Positions 22,669 through 33,194 of a stretch of 64,000 bases of DNA are shown one piece after another (position 1 is the stretch's first letter; each line of letters starts with the position of its first letter). The DNA comes from Fragilariopsis cylindrus CCMP1102 (Eukaryota; Bacillariophyta; Bacillariophyceae; Bacillariales; Bacillariaceae): assembly GCA_900095095.1 (NCBI GenBank), contig FMBT01000349.1, forward strand, positions 62,001 to 126,000, written 5' to 3'. Made by a program: the position numbers and the translations under genes. Below the pieces are notes generated by a model that saw only the letters and a list, made by a program, of their open reading frames with translations, was not told the DNA's origin and did not search any database.

Positions 22669-23366
22669 TCATCCAGACTTTCGTTTTAAGCCACCGCGTA
22701 GATTATTTGCGAATATTTTTTGAGTCATCTTTGTTTGGTTAAGTGTTTCTTTGGCTTGATTTAAGACGTTGGTTCGACCTTTTTTAGCGATATCATCGAA
22801 CCAGTTTATTGTATATTTTTTCCAATAATGTTCCAAAAATTCAACGTATTTGCAGTGAGAACACGATGAATGACATCACCTTCTATCGTTCTTGTTGCAA
22901 AATCCAATCCGATTCGAATCCACCATAACAGCCAACTTTTGAATTGTCTAATTTCTTTTGCCTCCTTAACGTGTATGAACCACAAGAATAATATATCAGC
23001 AATATGGAATAGGATAACGAATGTTATACCGTATAGTATCCAATATCTTTGAATCAATAGAAACAAAATGAGAACGATATATATTTCAAGTGCGAATCGT
23101 GATATCAAATTGGGATACTTCTCCTTCATTCGAGTTGTGTTTTCTCTTATTGAAACAACATATTCCTTCGCTGTAATATTTGCTTTGCTTTGTATGGATT
23201 TACTATCTCCGGTCGTCGCATTAATGCTGCTGCTGCTGCTGCTACTGTTGTTGTGGTCAGTACTAGTAATATGGGTGCGGATTTTTGCGGGAGCTATCCA
23301 ATCGTCGTCAATGTGCTTGTCGTCATCATCTCGAGGAATTGCAGATGATAATGGCATCTTGGTCAT
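22669..23366 (-). CDS. Small integral membrane protein, unknown function, one frame break
   Basis: Starts at 23366 with an acidic, Ser-rich N-terminus (runs of Asp and Ser), followed by two adjacent transmembrane segments (IYIVLILFLLIQ; ILYGITFVILFHIADILFL) at about residues 95-130 and a basic-aromatic C-terminal part. The first frame ends at 22806. In another frame, good coding sequence continues (KYVEFLEHYWKKYTINWFDD ... NNLRGGLKRKSG) to a stop at 22669. The change falls at about 22845-22856, next to a T-run, and is equivalent to one missing base, as seen in other genes here. Total length would be about 230 residues. I do not recognise the family. The hairpin layout could suit an endoplasmic reticulum or other endomembrane shaping protein, but that is speculation. 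Confidence 0.55.
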
Positions 23367-24654
23367 TCCTTGATGTAGAACATAGCGTAGTCTCAGCGTT
23401 GCAACAGAACAAACTAAATAGAAAAATGAGTTGTTCTTATCTTCTTACTGTTACAGGCTCTACTAGTATCCACTCTCAATCGTTTAATTATTTAATATAC
23501 AGTGTAGAGGTTAAAATAAAGTAGGCCCTACGAACAGCACAGTTGTACTTCGAGTAGTAATTAGTACAGTTAATGTACAACAGAGGCGAAAGAGTTTAAA
23601 AAGCAGTTTAACGCGTGCAGTATGCTTCAAGCAGCCGCCGCGCGCATAGGATATTTTCAATTAATCTGTACAGAAAAGAACCACGTACAAATAATATAGT
23701 TAGTGGAATGAATCGTGTAAAAATCTCGTCGCGCAAGAAACGGCTAGACTACTATGAACCAGCTACTACTGTAGTAATAGTAAATATATCTAATACTATG
23801 TGAAAAATGAAGAATAGCAAGTTTAAGACACACAGAGAGAGAGGGAGGAGAGTGTCTAATGATAGGAAAATAATACTAGATAACATATCGTTATTAGTTT
23901 AGCTGTAATGTGTATTTGCTTCCTCTTTTGCACCTCATATGACGTGTTGAAATTCGACTGACTCTGTATTCATTCTCGCATCCACAAGAAAACTATGTAC
24001 ATGTATGTGTCCGGACCAAATTAAACCACACACAAGCTTTCTCTTTTGCCTATGCTCATATAGGAACACTTCATGCATTGTACAAATTGATGATACGATA
24101 AGATATCCGTGGTAGAAAAAACAACCCATTCCGCCATTGTTTTAAATGAGAACATTCCCCGCTATCAGAATCAGAACTTTCGTCTCAATGGAAAAGCATC
24201 CAGCTGCTGCCAATACATCATGTTAAAGTCTCTTCTGGTCTGCAACCACGTTGAATGGAATGTCAACTTAACTGAGCAGCAAATAGACCTCATGGCGACT
24301 TTGTGTATTCGCTGTCATAAATTGTTTACAAATAATGCCATGTACCATCTAGTTGTACTGTTCTGCAGTTCTCTTTAACAATTAGACGCTCTTGGCATCA
24401 ATTAGGCTATCTATTATTGTACCGACTTGTCAGCGTTTTCTGTTTTCTTTTTCCCCGGTAATTCCCAAGATTCGATTATTTTTCGTTTCTCTGTTTTTTG
24501 ACATCGACGAAGGTTCAGACATTCTCTTAGCATATTCCCACTAACGTGAGGCGGTATCCGAGCGCAACTCTGACACCACCCGTTTTGGTACATATATCGC
24601 TTCCCGTTTGGACACTAGGGAGAATGAATCCACACCGTACGCATGATTCAACTC
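23367..24654. other. Intergenic region without recognised genes
   Basis: About 1.3 kb. It contains short ORFs without coding character (for example 24109-24378), GAGA-rich sequence near 23832, and no RNA gene signature. It separates the divergent start of the membrane protein from the 3' end of the MYB gene. Confidence 0.4.
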
Positions 24655-26643
24655 CTACTTCAGCCTTTCGGAAGGGCCGAATCGACTTGATGTTCGGGTC
24701 ACCCCTCCTCCCAGTATGCTCTGCGCCGCTAGGACGCTCAATCCTGATTTAATATCCCATAGCTCAGCCGCCTTACCCCGTAGCTCCTTTGGAAACTCTC
24801 GCAGAAGCTCGAGACGGATTTCCTCTGGAAAATCCCGTGCGGCGCTTAGTCGGAGACGATGTTCGTCTTCTCGTTCCAGTTGCCTTCGTAAGTTATGAAA
24901 TCGATTCTTTATTCCATTATCTGTCCGGCCTGGAATAATCTTTGACATTTTTGCCCAGTGACTACCGATCGTGTTGTACAAATGAAAGATGGTGGCGTCT
25001 TCGGTTGGACTCCAATCAGCTACTTTAAGCCGCGGGTTCAAATGATTAACATATCGTTCTCGACATTGTTTGCCTGTCCGTTCCGGTAAATTTTGAGCCA
25101 CCAAGGACCATTTCATTGGTACCCGCATGCTTTGGACGATACTAAGCAAGAGAGAATCTTCTTCCTTGGTCCAAGCCTTCGGCCCAGTTTTTCGGTGTTT
25201 GCCAATTCCACCGCCGTTGTCCCCAGATTCAATTTGACCACTGGTAGTTGTGATTGGAGAAGGACTTTCCAATCGATGAGGATTATGACCATGAATACCA
25301 CCGTAAGGATGATGAGGTGGTCCAGTTGCGCTCGATCCGTGTCGTTGAGGGACCACCATACTATGCTGTCCAGGATATCCGTAACCAATTGACGATGATG
25401 GGGGTGGTGGTCTGTGTCCATGCAACGAGAAACCCCCAAGTCCACTAGACGGATGAGAATACGCGTGATGTGGATGTGGATGTGGATGGGAAAGATGAGG
25501 AGGAAGATGATGTTGTCCCAATCCGTACGTACGATAAGACGAAGACGGCGCATCAGCGGAAGTGACTTCGTTTGCTATGGCTGTATCGGCGGTTGTATTA
25601 GCGGAAGTAACGTCGTTTGCTATGGCTGTGGCGGTTTCTGGTACCGATGTCATCGTGTTTGTATTTGTACTTGAATTCATATTCGCATTCGTTTTCTCGA
25701 GCAGCGACGACGAATCGGTTTCGTTTGGTGGAGAAGCCCTTCCGGGACCACCTGCTAGTTGCTGTTGCTGTGGAGGAGCACCGACTTGCGGTGCGGACGG
25801 ATTCATCGTCGTGTTACTTTCTCCGATCTGGACCCATTCTGTGTCGTCGTCTTCGTATTTTAATAGATGTTCTCCTGTCAATGCGTCAAATTGTTGAACT
25901 GTTCCAATATACCAAGAGCTATCGACTGGCCAAAAGACACGAACCTTTTTCCCAATCATACAATTCGGACAAAATCTGATTATTGTTTATTGATCAGGTA
26001 TTTTTTCAATGTGATAGTGCAAAATAATAGATATAGATAGATAGACACATACATACATATAGATAGATACATATATAGATATAGATATTAAAGATAATTT
26101 CATTCAATATTCCGTAATTCATTAGACGTGACGTACAATTGCATTTCAAGTAGAACATATAAGAAGGGAGAGAAGAGTGAGAAAAATTGTTTATCATCAG
26201 AAGAACGAAGAACGGGTAGCAAGAAGAAATATAGACATATATGCATATGTATATATGTCTCTCTTGAATTGACTATATACGTACCTCGATCGTAGGGACA
26301 GATCTCCAACTGGTGGTACACCATCCTTATTGTTGCTTGCGCCGTCTAAGTCGTCACATGCCAACAATGGTACGTCAATTGCGTTACAACCTGCACATCG
26401 ATCTGTCAGAGACATGTTTGGCTGGTGGTACTGTTGCTGTTGTTGTTGCTGATGCTGTTGCTGTTGCTGCTGATAGGGATGATGTTGTACTCGAAAACCA
26501 GGACCAGGACCAGGAGGACCAGGAGCCATCGAGCCATTGGTCATGGAGCTCAACTCTTCCCTAGATGAGGGCATGGTGGATCGTTTAGAGCCGTTGTTGT
26601 AATATATGGAGTGGGATGGAACAACATACGACGGATCGAACAA
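24655..26643 (-). CDS. Tudor-like plus R2R3-MYB DNA-binding protein
   Basis: Two exons (26285-26643 and 24655-25975) join in frame to about 559 residues. The start is Pro/Gly/Gln-rich, then a Cys-pair segment (RCAGCNAI in exon 1, RFCPNCM across the junction) leads into a Tudor-like barrel at about 126-172 (GKKVRVFWPVDSSWYIGTVQ ... LLKYEDDDTEWVQIG). After a His/Pro-rich linker come two MYB/SANT repeats at about 386-487 (W-x19-W-type spacing: KAWTKEEDSLLL, QCRERYVNHLNP, DWSPTEDATIFHLYNTIGSHW, GIKNRFHNLRRQ). CRERYVNHL and NGIKNRFH are strong R2R3 recognition helices. The chromatin-reader-like barrel with MYB repeats suggests a transcription regulator. The intron of about 310 bp contains a GATA-type repeat. 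The MYB call is certain; the Tudor call is from pattern. Confidence 0.87.
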
Positions 26644-27793
26644 TGGTTAAATCAAATCGTACAGTATTAGAGTTTTTCAGTTCAACTTGAAAGAAAAAAC
26701 AATGTAGTGACTTGTTACGGTGATGAATGTAAATAATGCTGTTGTGTGTTGTCGTTGTCGGTCAGTTTGATGGTAAATCGGTATGTAATCTATGTTCAAC
26801 GGTAGATTAATGACCGTTGCTGTGTGTGCCAGGAAGGCCAACTTTTATTTTTGTTTTTTAGTGCCGTTGCTGAAAAAAGTACTTATTGCCTATTTATCAA
26901 ATTTGTTATTATCTAGAGGAGTTACCTTAGATTAAATAATAATTGAAATACTAATAATATTACACTAATGTATTGGTATATTTTGCATGCATTCACATTT
27001 TTTCTAAATTTAATTCGTTGATTTACTATGTGTAAATATGTATATATCAATCTAGCTCATTTCTATGTAGATATGCATAGCAGATAGTATTCCGTATTTA
27101 ACTTTCATTTTTTTCAGTGCTGTTAGTTGCACCAGAAAATTATTAATTCCTATTTATAAAAATTATTAATTGTTATCTAGAAAAGTTACTGTTACCTTAG
27201 AAATACAAGGAGATTGAATTTGACAAACAACATAACACAACCAGGTATAAATGACTTTTCATTGACAATATTGACAATGAATATGAGTACTTATAGAGCA
27301 GTCAATACCTCAGACGGTTGTAACATCATTCATTGATGACCCATAAACAATGATATATCTTTGATATTACATTGGATGAGAGGGAGAATTAATAGCGTGG
27401 AAGCGGTAGCAAAGGTCCATTCCAGACAATGCACTTAATTATCAACAACAAAAGAAAGAAAGAAAGAAAGAAAGAAAGACAGACTGACAGAGGAAACAGT
27501 AGGCTGGCGCTACAGACATAGATAGCACAATACTTCACTCTTTGCAACATACTAGATCAACATAAATTGGTCGTGCCTCTAATGAGGTGCTGCACCTTTG
27601 TAGCTTTGATATGTGGCCAAGGGCCTATCCTGTCCAAAAAGACAGAAACATAGATATTTTATATGGATTTTATTGTTAATAAAACAACTACAAACTCTAT
27701 TATCTTAGAGTTACACTTTAACATGTAAAGGGTGTTGAGCTACGACTTAAGTATTTCATCAAAGGGACAGCTTGCCTTGTTCTTAATTGTTGT
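26644..27793. other. Intergenic region upstream of the MYB gene
   Basis: AT-rich non-coding DNA with two diverged copies of a segment around CCTATTTATAAAAATTATTA (near 26888-26945 and 27150-27205) and an AAAG microsatellite near 27452-27480. No gene is seen. Confidence 0.4.
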
Positions 27794-28075
27794 TTAAAAA
27801 GGATCGAGTCCTACAGGCGAAGGCTTGTGCACAAGGTTGACATTTTGAAAACCCAAAGCACGGGCTATTGTTAGAGTAAAGTAGTGTGTTTTGGGCAAAG
27901 CTGTACCGGCAATATGGATTGCAAATACTGGAATTCCACCTATCCTACGCCACACTGTATATATATTAGAGTAGCATAGGTCCTGTGGAATTCCGGTCTT
28001 CCAGATCATATTGCTGGTGGTACAGCTCTTCCCAAAACACATATCAGATGAATTAAAACAGCTCTTTCTTTGCAA
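27794..28075 (-). CDS. Uncharacterised 93-codon ORF, doubtful
   Basis: An open frame ending in FQNVNLVHKPSPVGLDPF. Its composition is less biased than a chance AT-rich ORF, and the final motif looks protein-like, but I recognise no family and see no clear start context. It could be a relic of a mobile element. Low confidence that it is expressed. Confidence 0.2.
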   Translation of the reverse strand: MQRKSCFNSSDMCFGKSCTTSNMIWKTGIPQDLCYSNIYTVWRRIGGIPVFAIHIAGTALPKTHYFTLTIARALGFQNVNLVHKPSPVGLDPF

Positions 28076-28632
28076 TGCTCATTTACGTGGTACTTGTACT
28101 TGTACCTTCTCTTTGAACAACAGCAGCAACCTATCCATTGATTGGCTGATCTCAATCGATGGACTGAATGAAAATAAACCAACGGTATCAAAATTATGTG
28201 AGGAATAATGAAGCTCCTGGTCCACCCAGCGGCATAGAGGTGCGGCTATTATTTATATAGTTGAGTCGATTCTACAAAGACACGAATGATTTTTATTTTC
28301 TTGAAAAAACACTGTATCATACCGTAATGCTGTAATTCTTTCTGTCAAAAAAAAATGTTCTTGTTTAATGTGTGACTGGCGGTGCGCACTATTTTTTTCA
28401 AATATTCTTGTTCAACGCTCAAAAAAATCATCAACTACTAGTAATATACATCTCATCATACTACCGCATATGTAGTATTGTAACAGAACAACAAGAAGTA
28501 ACATTACTTGATGTTGAAAGACACCAAAACAAAGCATATTCGCCGACACTCCTATCATCCCATCGTTCCAGAAGAATTGTTTGAAAGTCACAAGGAGCCT
28601 TCTAAAATCGAATACTAATTTAACATCTCATC

Positions 28633-29736
28633 ATGATCTATGCTTATCGAATATACTTCACCTTTTTCGTTTTATTCGTGGTCAGCAGGAGTGTCGAATG
28701 CAGAGAATGGCAATCCATCGTTGATCATGATATTATTCGTAAATCCAACATCGATTCGAGTCGGTACGAGCTCAAAATTGAATCTGATCCTTTCTTTTAT
28801 CCTGAAGACAAGAGTCCAACGGACATTCCGACGGAATCGCCTCATGCTGATATTGCCCGAGTTTGGACAACGGTGGGCCCAACAGAATCTCCATCTTTTC
28901 TTCCATCGGATGGCCCCTCGTTAGGACCTACGGAATGGGACATTGAACAAAACGGTGGATGCCGAAACGGACTTAGCCTATACCAGGTTCACATGTACGA
29001 TACTTGGGGGGATGGATGGGAAAAAACTAAATTAACCATATCAGGAATTAGCGATTCCAAGGCCGCTGACCTTCCCACCAATTCAATGACGACCACAAAT
29101 ACTAACAGACAAGGAGGTGGTGCGGTCGTTTCTATCTCCAAGACGATTGAGTTAGGGACTTCTGATAGTACCGCAGCCCATCCAAATCCACAGAATGAAA
29201 TCGATCCGTTGGGTTTGATTTTTGAAGGTGATCTCCGTCGAGGATCCCACGATTATGCCGACGTTTGTTTTCTGCCCAATCGATGTTATCAGGTGATCGT
29301 ATCTGGTGGTGAATTCGTAGACGAAGTATCATGGGACATCCGTGCGAGCAACAACGATCCGTCGTCTCCTCCGTTGGAACCTATTTTGGCTGGTGGCGCT
29401 CCTTCCGCCTGTACATTTTCCCTTCCCGACGAATGCGGTCACCATTTCTGTCCAAACACTTGCAGCGAAACAATTCCTGCTGATGCAATGATAGTCTCCC
29501 CTGAGGTCATGAATAATCTATCTCTCAACAACGACGGTATAGCCGCCAAATCCTTGACTGAAGCAGCCATTGGACATTCATACATGATTGAGAGTGGTTC
29601 TCTCGATGGAAAGACACAGACATCTGTTCCTTTGACGGAATCAATGCAATCGAGAATGGGGGGTGTAAGTAACACTGCATCATCTATACTGAACAACTTT
29701 AAGTCTGTGGAATCTGACGAACACAGTAACAATTAA
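28633..29736 (+). CDS. Secreted Cys-containing protein with Pro-Thr-Glu-Ser repeats
   Basis: Single-exon ORF of 367 residues. Residues 1-24 form a signal peptide (hydrophobic FTFFVLFVVSRSVEC). A linker follows with PTE/S-P repeats (PTDIPTESP, GPTESPSFLPSDGPSLGPTE), common in diatom cell-surface proteins. The globular part opens with GGCRNGLSLYQVHMYDTWGD and GWEKTKLTI, then has paired Cys (CFLPNRCYQV; CTFSLPDECGHHFCPNTC). The DTWGDGW motif recurs in secreted proteins of stramenopiles and bacteria, where acidic side chains could bind metal. The C-terminal 80 residues are Ser/Thr-rich without a membrane anchor. It is likely extracellular or wall-associated; the exact role is unknown. Confidence 0.65.
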   Translation: MIYAYRIYFTFFVLFVVSRSVECREWQSIVDHDIIRKSNIDSSRYELKIESDPFFYPEDKSPTDIPTESPHADIARVWTTVGPTESPSFLPSDGPSLGPTEWDIEQNGGCRNGLSLYQVHMYDTWGDGWEKTKLTISGISDSKAADLPTNSMTTTNTNRQGGGAVVSISKTIELGTSDSTAAHPNPQNEIDPLGLIFEGDLRRGSHDYADVCFLPNRCYQVIVSGGEFVDEVSWDIRASNNDPSSPPLEPILAGGAPSACTFSLPDECGHHFCPNTCSETIPADAMIVSPEVMNNLSLNNDGIAAKSLTEAAIGHSYMIESGSLDGKTQTSVPLTESMQSRMGGVSNTASSILNNFKSVESDEHSNN

Positions 29737-30284
29737 GATATGCCCATAATCCACCAAAGGTGTTCATTATAATCACATTTAAAAAATGGACGATAATAAA
29801 GACAGTAATCATATTATACTGTTATCTAACTCTTATAATTAGCTCATTCGATATTTAAGATTCTTTATTTATACATAGTTCCTAATAATGTCGACATTAT
29901 GACTACAATAAAGAGACTGAATGTGTAGAATCTCATTTAGTTTGCTTTGCTTTTGCTTTTCCTGCTGTGCAACAATCATGTGATTCAATACATAGGTTTT
30001 ATACAAAGACTAATCAAATATCGTCCAAGTACAACTTTGCTATGCGATGTGGTGTATATTGTAATGTTCTCTGATGTGAATAGTATATAATTTCTCTCGA
30101 CTGCTTGTACCTACATTTGTATTATGAACACACAAAGCAATGATATAATTCGATAAAATGATCTGGTGCAATGAGCACAGAAGAGAATAAGGTACATGAT
30201 AACAAGACCATTTCGGCTTCTATTACTTTCTAATATTTATATTAAAAAAATTAAAGTACTATCATTAAATATCTCTTATTGTCG
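29737..30284. other. Convergent 3' spacer
   Basis: AT-rich region between the stops of the secreted protein gene and the antiporter gene. No coding or RNA signature is seen. Confidence 0.4.
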
Positions 30285-31865
30285 TTATACCCTTTTTTTA
30301 CGGGCAAACTTGCCTTTTTTATCATTAGTAGCTGGACGTGCATCTAGAGCATCCGCCAACTTTGCTCCAAAGTCATCTAAAAAGGGAGTGAGACCCATAG
30401 TTAGACTTACGCAGGTGAGCATCAGTTTGGTAAGATCGTCGGTCAAAATACCACAGCTACGAGCGAGCCGGAAAGCCACGAATGCGAATTCACCACCCTG
30501 GCTAAGAATAAGTCCCACTCGAAGAGCCGTTCCCTTGCTTAATCCAAATAGCAGACTCAATACAGAGGCTATAACTGCCTTGAGAGAGGCAATTCCAAGT
30601 ACAATTGCTGCTACCAGTCCCGGTTTGGAGCGAATCAATTGCAAATCGATCTCGAATCCGACTGAGAAAAAGAAAAGTCCTACAAGAATGCCTCGGAAGG
30701 GAGCAATCTCTTTTTCGATATGATGTCGGTGGTCTGTTTCAGACAACAAAATACCGGCCAAGAACGCTCCAAGTGTATTGGATAGACCGAGTCCTTCGGT
30801 TAAGAACGACATGCCCAAAACCGTCGAAAGGATGGCACCTACAAATGCTTCTTGGCTTTTAGTTTTAGCCACGGCATTGAAAAAAGGTTTCAATAGAAAC
30901 TTTCCTGCCATAAAAATTGTGGTCAATGCGATAACAGCCTTGATTCCCGCCGATCCCAAAGCAGCAGCTAAGCCACCACCACCACCGGCTAGGATAGGTG
31001 TAACGACCAAAAGCGGTACGACGGCAAGATCTTGCAGGAGCAAAACGCCAAAGGATGATCTACCAAAGGTTGTGCTCATTTGATCCTTATCCTTGAGGAG
31101 CTGCAGGACAAAGGCGGAACTAGAAAGAGCCAAGCCACCACCTATAACAATTTGTGCCGCCATCGAAAGTCCACACATATTGCCGATGAATGCAATAATG
31201 GCTGCTGTCACGAGAAACTGCGATCCACCTAATCCAAACACGTCTCTTCTCATACTCATGAGTGTTTTAAAGTCCAGATGGATGCCCATCTCGAAAAGAA
31301 AAAATACAATACCCATATCAGCCATCATTTCCGTTGTGTGAATATCTTTTATCAAACTATAACCGTTGGGTCCGAATAATAGACCTAAGATTAGATAACC
31401 GAGGATTGGGGAGGTTCCTATCATTCGACAAAGAGGAGTATTCAATGCGGTCGTGAATAGAAGCAATAACGTATCCGCCTTGGGTCCTTTCATGTATGCA
31501 GTCAGACCCTTTAATGCAGATACGACCATGAATAGCGCTCCTCCACTGAGCTTGTCGTCGCCGCCTTCCACAATAGACGAAGCAAAACCAGCATGTTCGG
31601 TAGATTCACTACTACCACCACGTGGGACTTCTATCCAAGACGAATTCTTTTTCGCAAGGAATGCTGTTTTCTTATTATTAACATTCTGCTGTTGCTGTTT
31701 CTTTATCATGGAAGCTGCAGAAACAAATCGGACATGCTCGCCGCTACTAAAACTACGTGATGCGTAACACGGTCGAGAAATGACGACGAGCAACAGAAAC
31801 ATCGCAAATAACGAGATGGCTTTCGATGAGGAACGAAAGCCCCCCTTCTTAATCATAGTCATCAT
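30285..31865 (-). CDS. CPA2/KEA-like monovalent cation:proton antiporter
   Basis: Single-exon ORF of 526 residues. After a hydrophobic leader (LFAMFLLLVVISRPCYASRS) and a Ser-rich linker come about 12 transmembrane segments of the Na+/H+ exchanger fold (PF00999 type). Recognisable motifs are LGYLILGLLFGPNGYSLI, LFEMGIHLDFK, FGVLLLQDLAVVPLLV with the QD pair typical of the KefB/KEA branch, LGAFLAGILLSET, and LILSQGGEFAFV. The family exchanges K+ or Na+ for H+ across membranes. The leader resembles a secretory or complex-plastid presequence, and plant KEA1-3 act in the chloroplast envelope and thylakoid. The protein stops soon after the last helix, so the cytosolic RCK/TrkA domain found in many KEAs is missing. 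It is divergent with the ZNF706-like gene. Confidence 0.85.
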   Translation of the reverse strand: MMTMIKKGGFRSSSKAISLFAMFLLLVVISRPCYASRSFSSGEHVRFVSAASMIKKQQQQNVNNKKTAFLAKKNSSWIEVPRGGSSESTEHAGFASSIVEGGDDKLSGGALFMVVSALKGLTAYMKGPKADTLLLLFTTALNTPLCRMIGTSPILGYLILGLLFGPNGYSLIKDIHTTEMMADMGIVFFLFEMGIHLDFKTLMSMRRDVFGLGGSQFLVTAAIIAFIGNMCGLSMAAQIVIGGGLALSSSAFVLQLLKDKDQMSTTFGRSSFGVLLLQDLAVVPLLVVTPILAGGGGGLAAALGSAGIKAVIALTTIFMAGKFLLKPFFNAVAKTKSQEAFVGAILSTVLGMSFLTEGLGLSNTLGAFLAGILLSETDHRHHIEKEIAPFRGILVGLFFFSVGFEIDLQLIRSKPGLVAAIVLGIASLKAVIASVLSLLFGLSKGTALRVGLILSQGGEFAFVAFRLARSCGILTDDLTKLMLTCVSLTMGLTPFLDDFGAKLADALDARPATNDKKGKFARKKRV

Positions 31866-32287
31866 AATTTTTTGGGTTTGTCTTAAAACTTATGCAATAC
31901 CGTACCGTATCTCAGTATCCTCTCTTTTCTCTCTCGGCTATGATAAGTTAGACGTTTATATGTCCTTATTGATATGAAGATTGATGTGTCATGTGTCAAT
32001 AGAGATATTGGACTCGTATACTTTTGAAGATTCCTTCAAGATATAAAGTTACGCCATCGGCGCTCTTGCGCGCGCAAGTTTTGGAAGTAGCGCGAGCAAA
32101 TTTTACGGGAAAATAAAGTTTTTTTTGTCATTTTAGCTTTCTACAACCACCACTCAAAAGTTGAGCCGTATCTACCGACAAAACAACAGCACAAACTAAT
32201 CGCAAATCACGCCCTGACAAAACAAAATACCCCACCACAAACACACAAACACAGACTAAAAATAATAATAATACATATATATATACC
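31866..32287. promoter_or_regulatory. Divergent promoter region KEA-like / ZNF706-like
   Basis: Roughly 420 bp between two divergent start codons. It holds a GC-rich island in AT-rich DNA with a 14-bp perfect palindrome (32065-32078) and nearby CGCG steps. It is probably a bidirectional promoter, inferred from position only. Confidence 0.5.
32065..32078. repeat. 14-bp perfect palindrome CTTGCGCGCGCAAG
   Basis: The sequence equals its own reverse complement and stands out in composition from its surroundings. It lies about 210 bp from both start codons, so it could be a dimeric factor site serving both genes. Confidence 0.6.
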
Positions 32288-32686
32288 ATGCCAGAGTCAA
32301 ATAAGGGAGCAAATGCTCGTCGATTGAAAGCTAACCGTGCCGCTGGAGTTGGAGACGAAACAGGAAGGTTACCATCTCGTGTCAAAACTGAAGCAATCAT
32401 GATTTGTTGTGAAATTTGCAAATCTGAATTGAAGGTCACTAAGACCAATACTGAACTCAAATTACACGCAGAAGGAAAGCATGGAAAGACTCTCGAGGAA
32501 TGTTTTGTTGGTGCTGAAGGACATGCGAAAGAAATCATGGCAAGGTTGGAAGCAGGGAAAAAGGGAACAGGAGGAAAGAGTAGTGGCGGTGGTTTGACCA
32601 AGGCCGAACAGAAGAAGAAGAACGCTGACGGTGCATTCGATATGTTATCGGCTGGTCTTGCTGGGAAAAAAAAGGGGAAAAAATGA
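32288..32686 (+). CDS. ZNF706/4F5-like small zinc-binding protein
   Basis: Intronless ORF of 132 residues with one zinc-finger-like unit: Cys-x2-Cys (CCEICKSELKV, around residues 40-44) followed by LKLHAEGKHGKTLEEC (two His). This spacing resembles the ZNF706 / At2g23090-type finger, in which the H-x(n)-H is followed by K-H-P/G-K-T-x-x-E. The N-terminus is basic (ARRLKANRAAG) and the C-terminus is Lys-rich (GKKKGKK), fitting nucleic-acid or ribosome association. The Met at 32288 is the first ATG after a purine-rich and AT-rich leader. The function of this family is poorly known in any organism. Confidence 0.65.
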   Translation: MPESNKGANARRLKANRAAGVGDETGRLPSRVKTEAIMICCEICKSELKVTKTNTELKLHAEGKHGKTLEECFVGAEGHAKEIMARLEAGKKGTGGKSSGGGLTKAEQKKKNADGAFDMLSAGLAGKKKGKK

Positions 32687-33194
32687 ATAATTCACCTTTC
32701 CCTCACTTCATTTGTGTATTAAATACTATCTTTGGCTCCGTGCTCTGCTACTGCTACGATTACAACCATGGATCCTATTACTACTACTACTACTACTACC
32801 GACAATAATGCATGTACAACTATCTTGGCACATCGTATTGGATTTGGGACTATTATTGCGTATGTTATTATCTTTCTATGTCTTGGAGAATTATGAAGTT
32901 TTTTAGGTCGTCAACGGAGTCACATGATATCTTTTTGTTTTCTTGTGAAGCAAAAGGAATTTTTCAAACTTCGAATACTCGGCATCGAATATAACATAGA
33001 AATCCATACATGTAACTTAGCGATATTATTATTATCATTTACTTACATATCTATAGTGCAGTAAAAACGAAGCAGCGTTGTTTAGAGTTGTCGTCGCCGA
33101 TTTCTTAGTCTCATACTATTGCTACAGGCTGGACGAAAATTATAGGATCTACACCAGGTGCTAAACTGAGCAATCAACAATTGATATAACGTAA
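32687..33194. other. Convergent 3' spacer
   Basis: Between the ZNF706-like and hydrolase stops. It contains a TAC triplet run near 32779-32800 and no gene. Confidence 0.4.
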
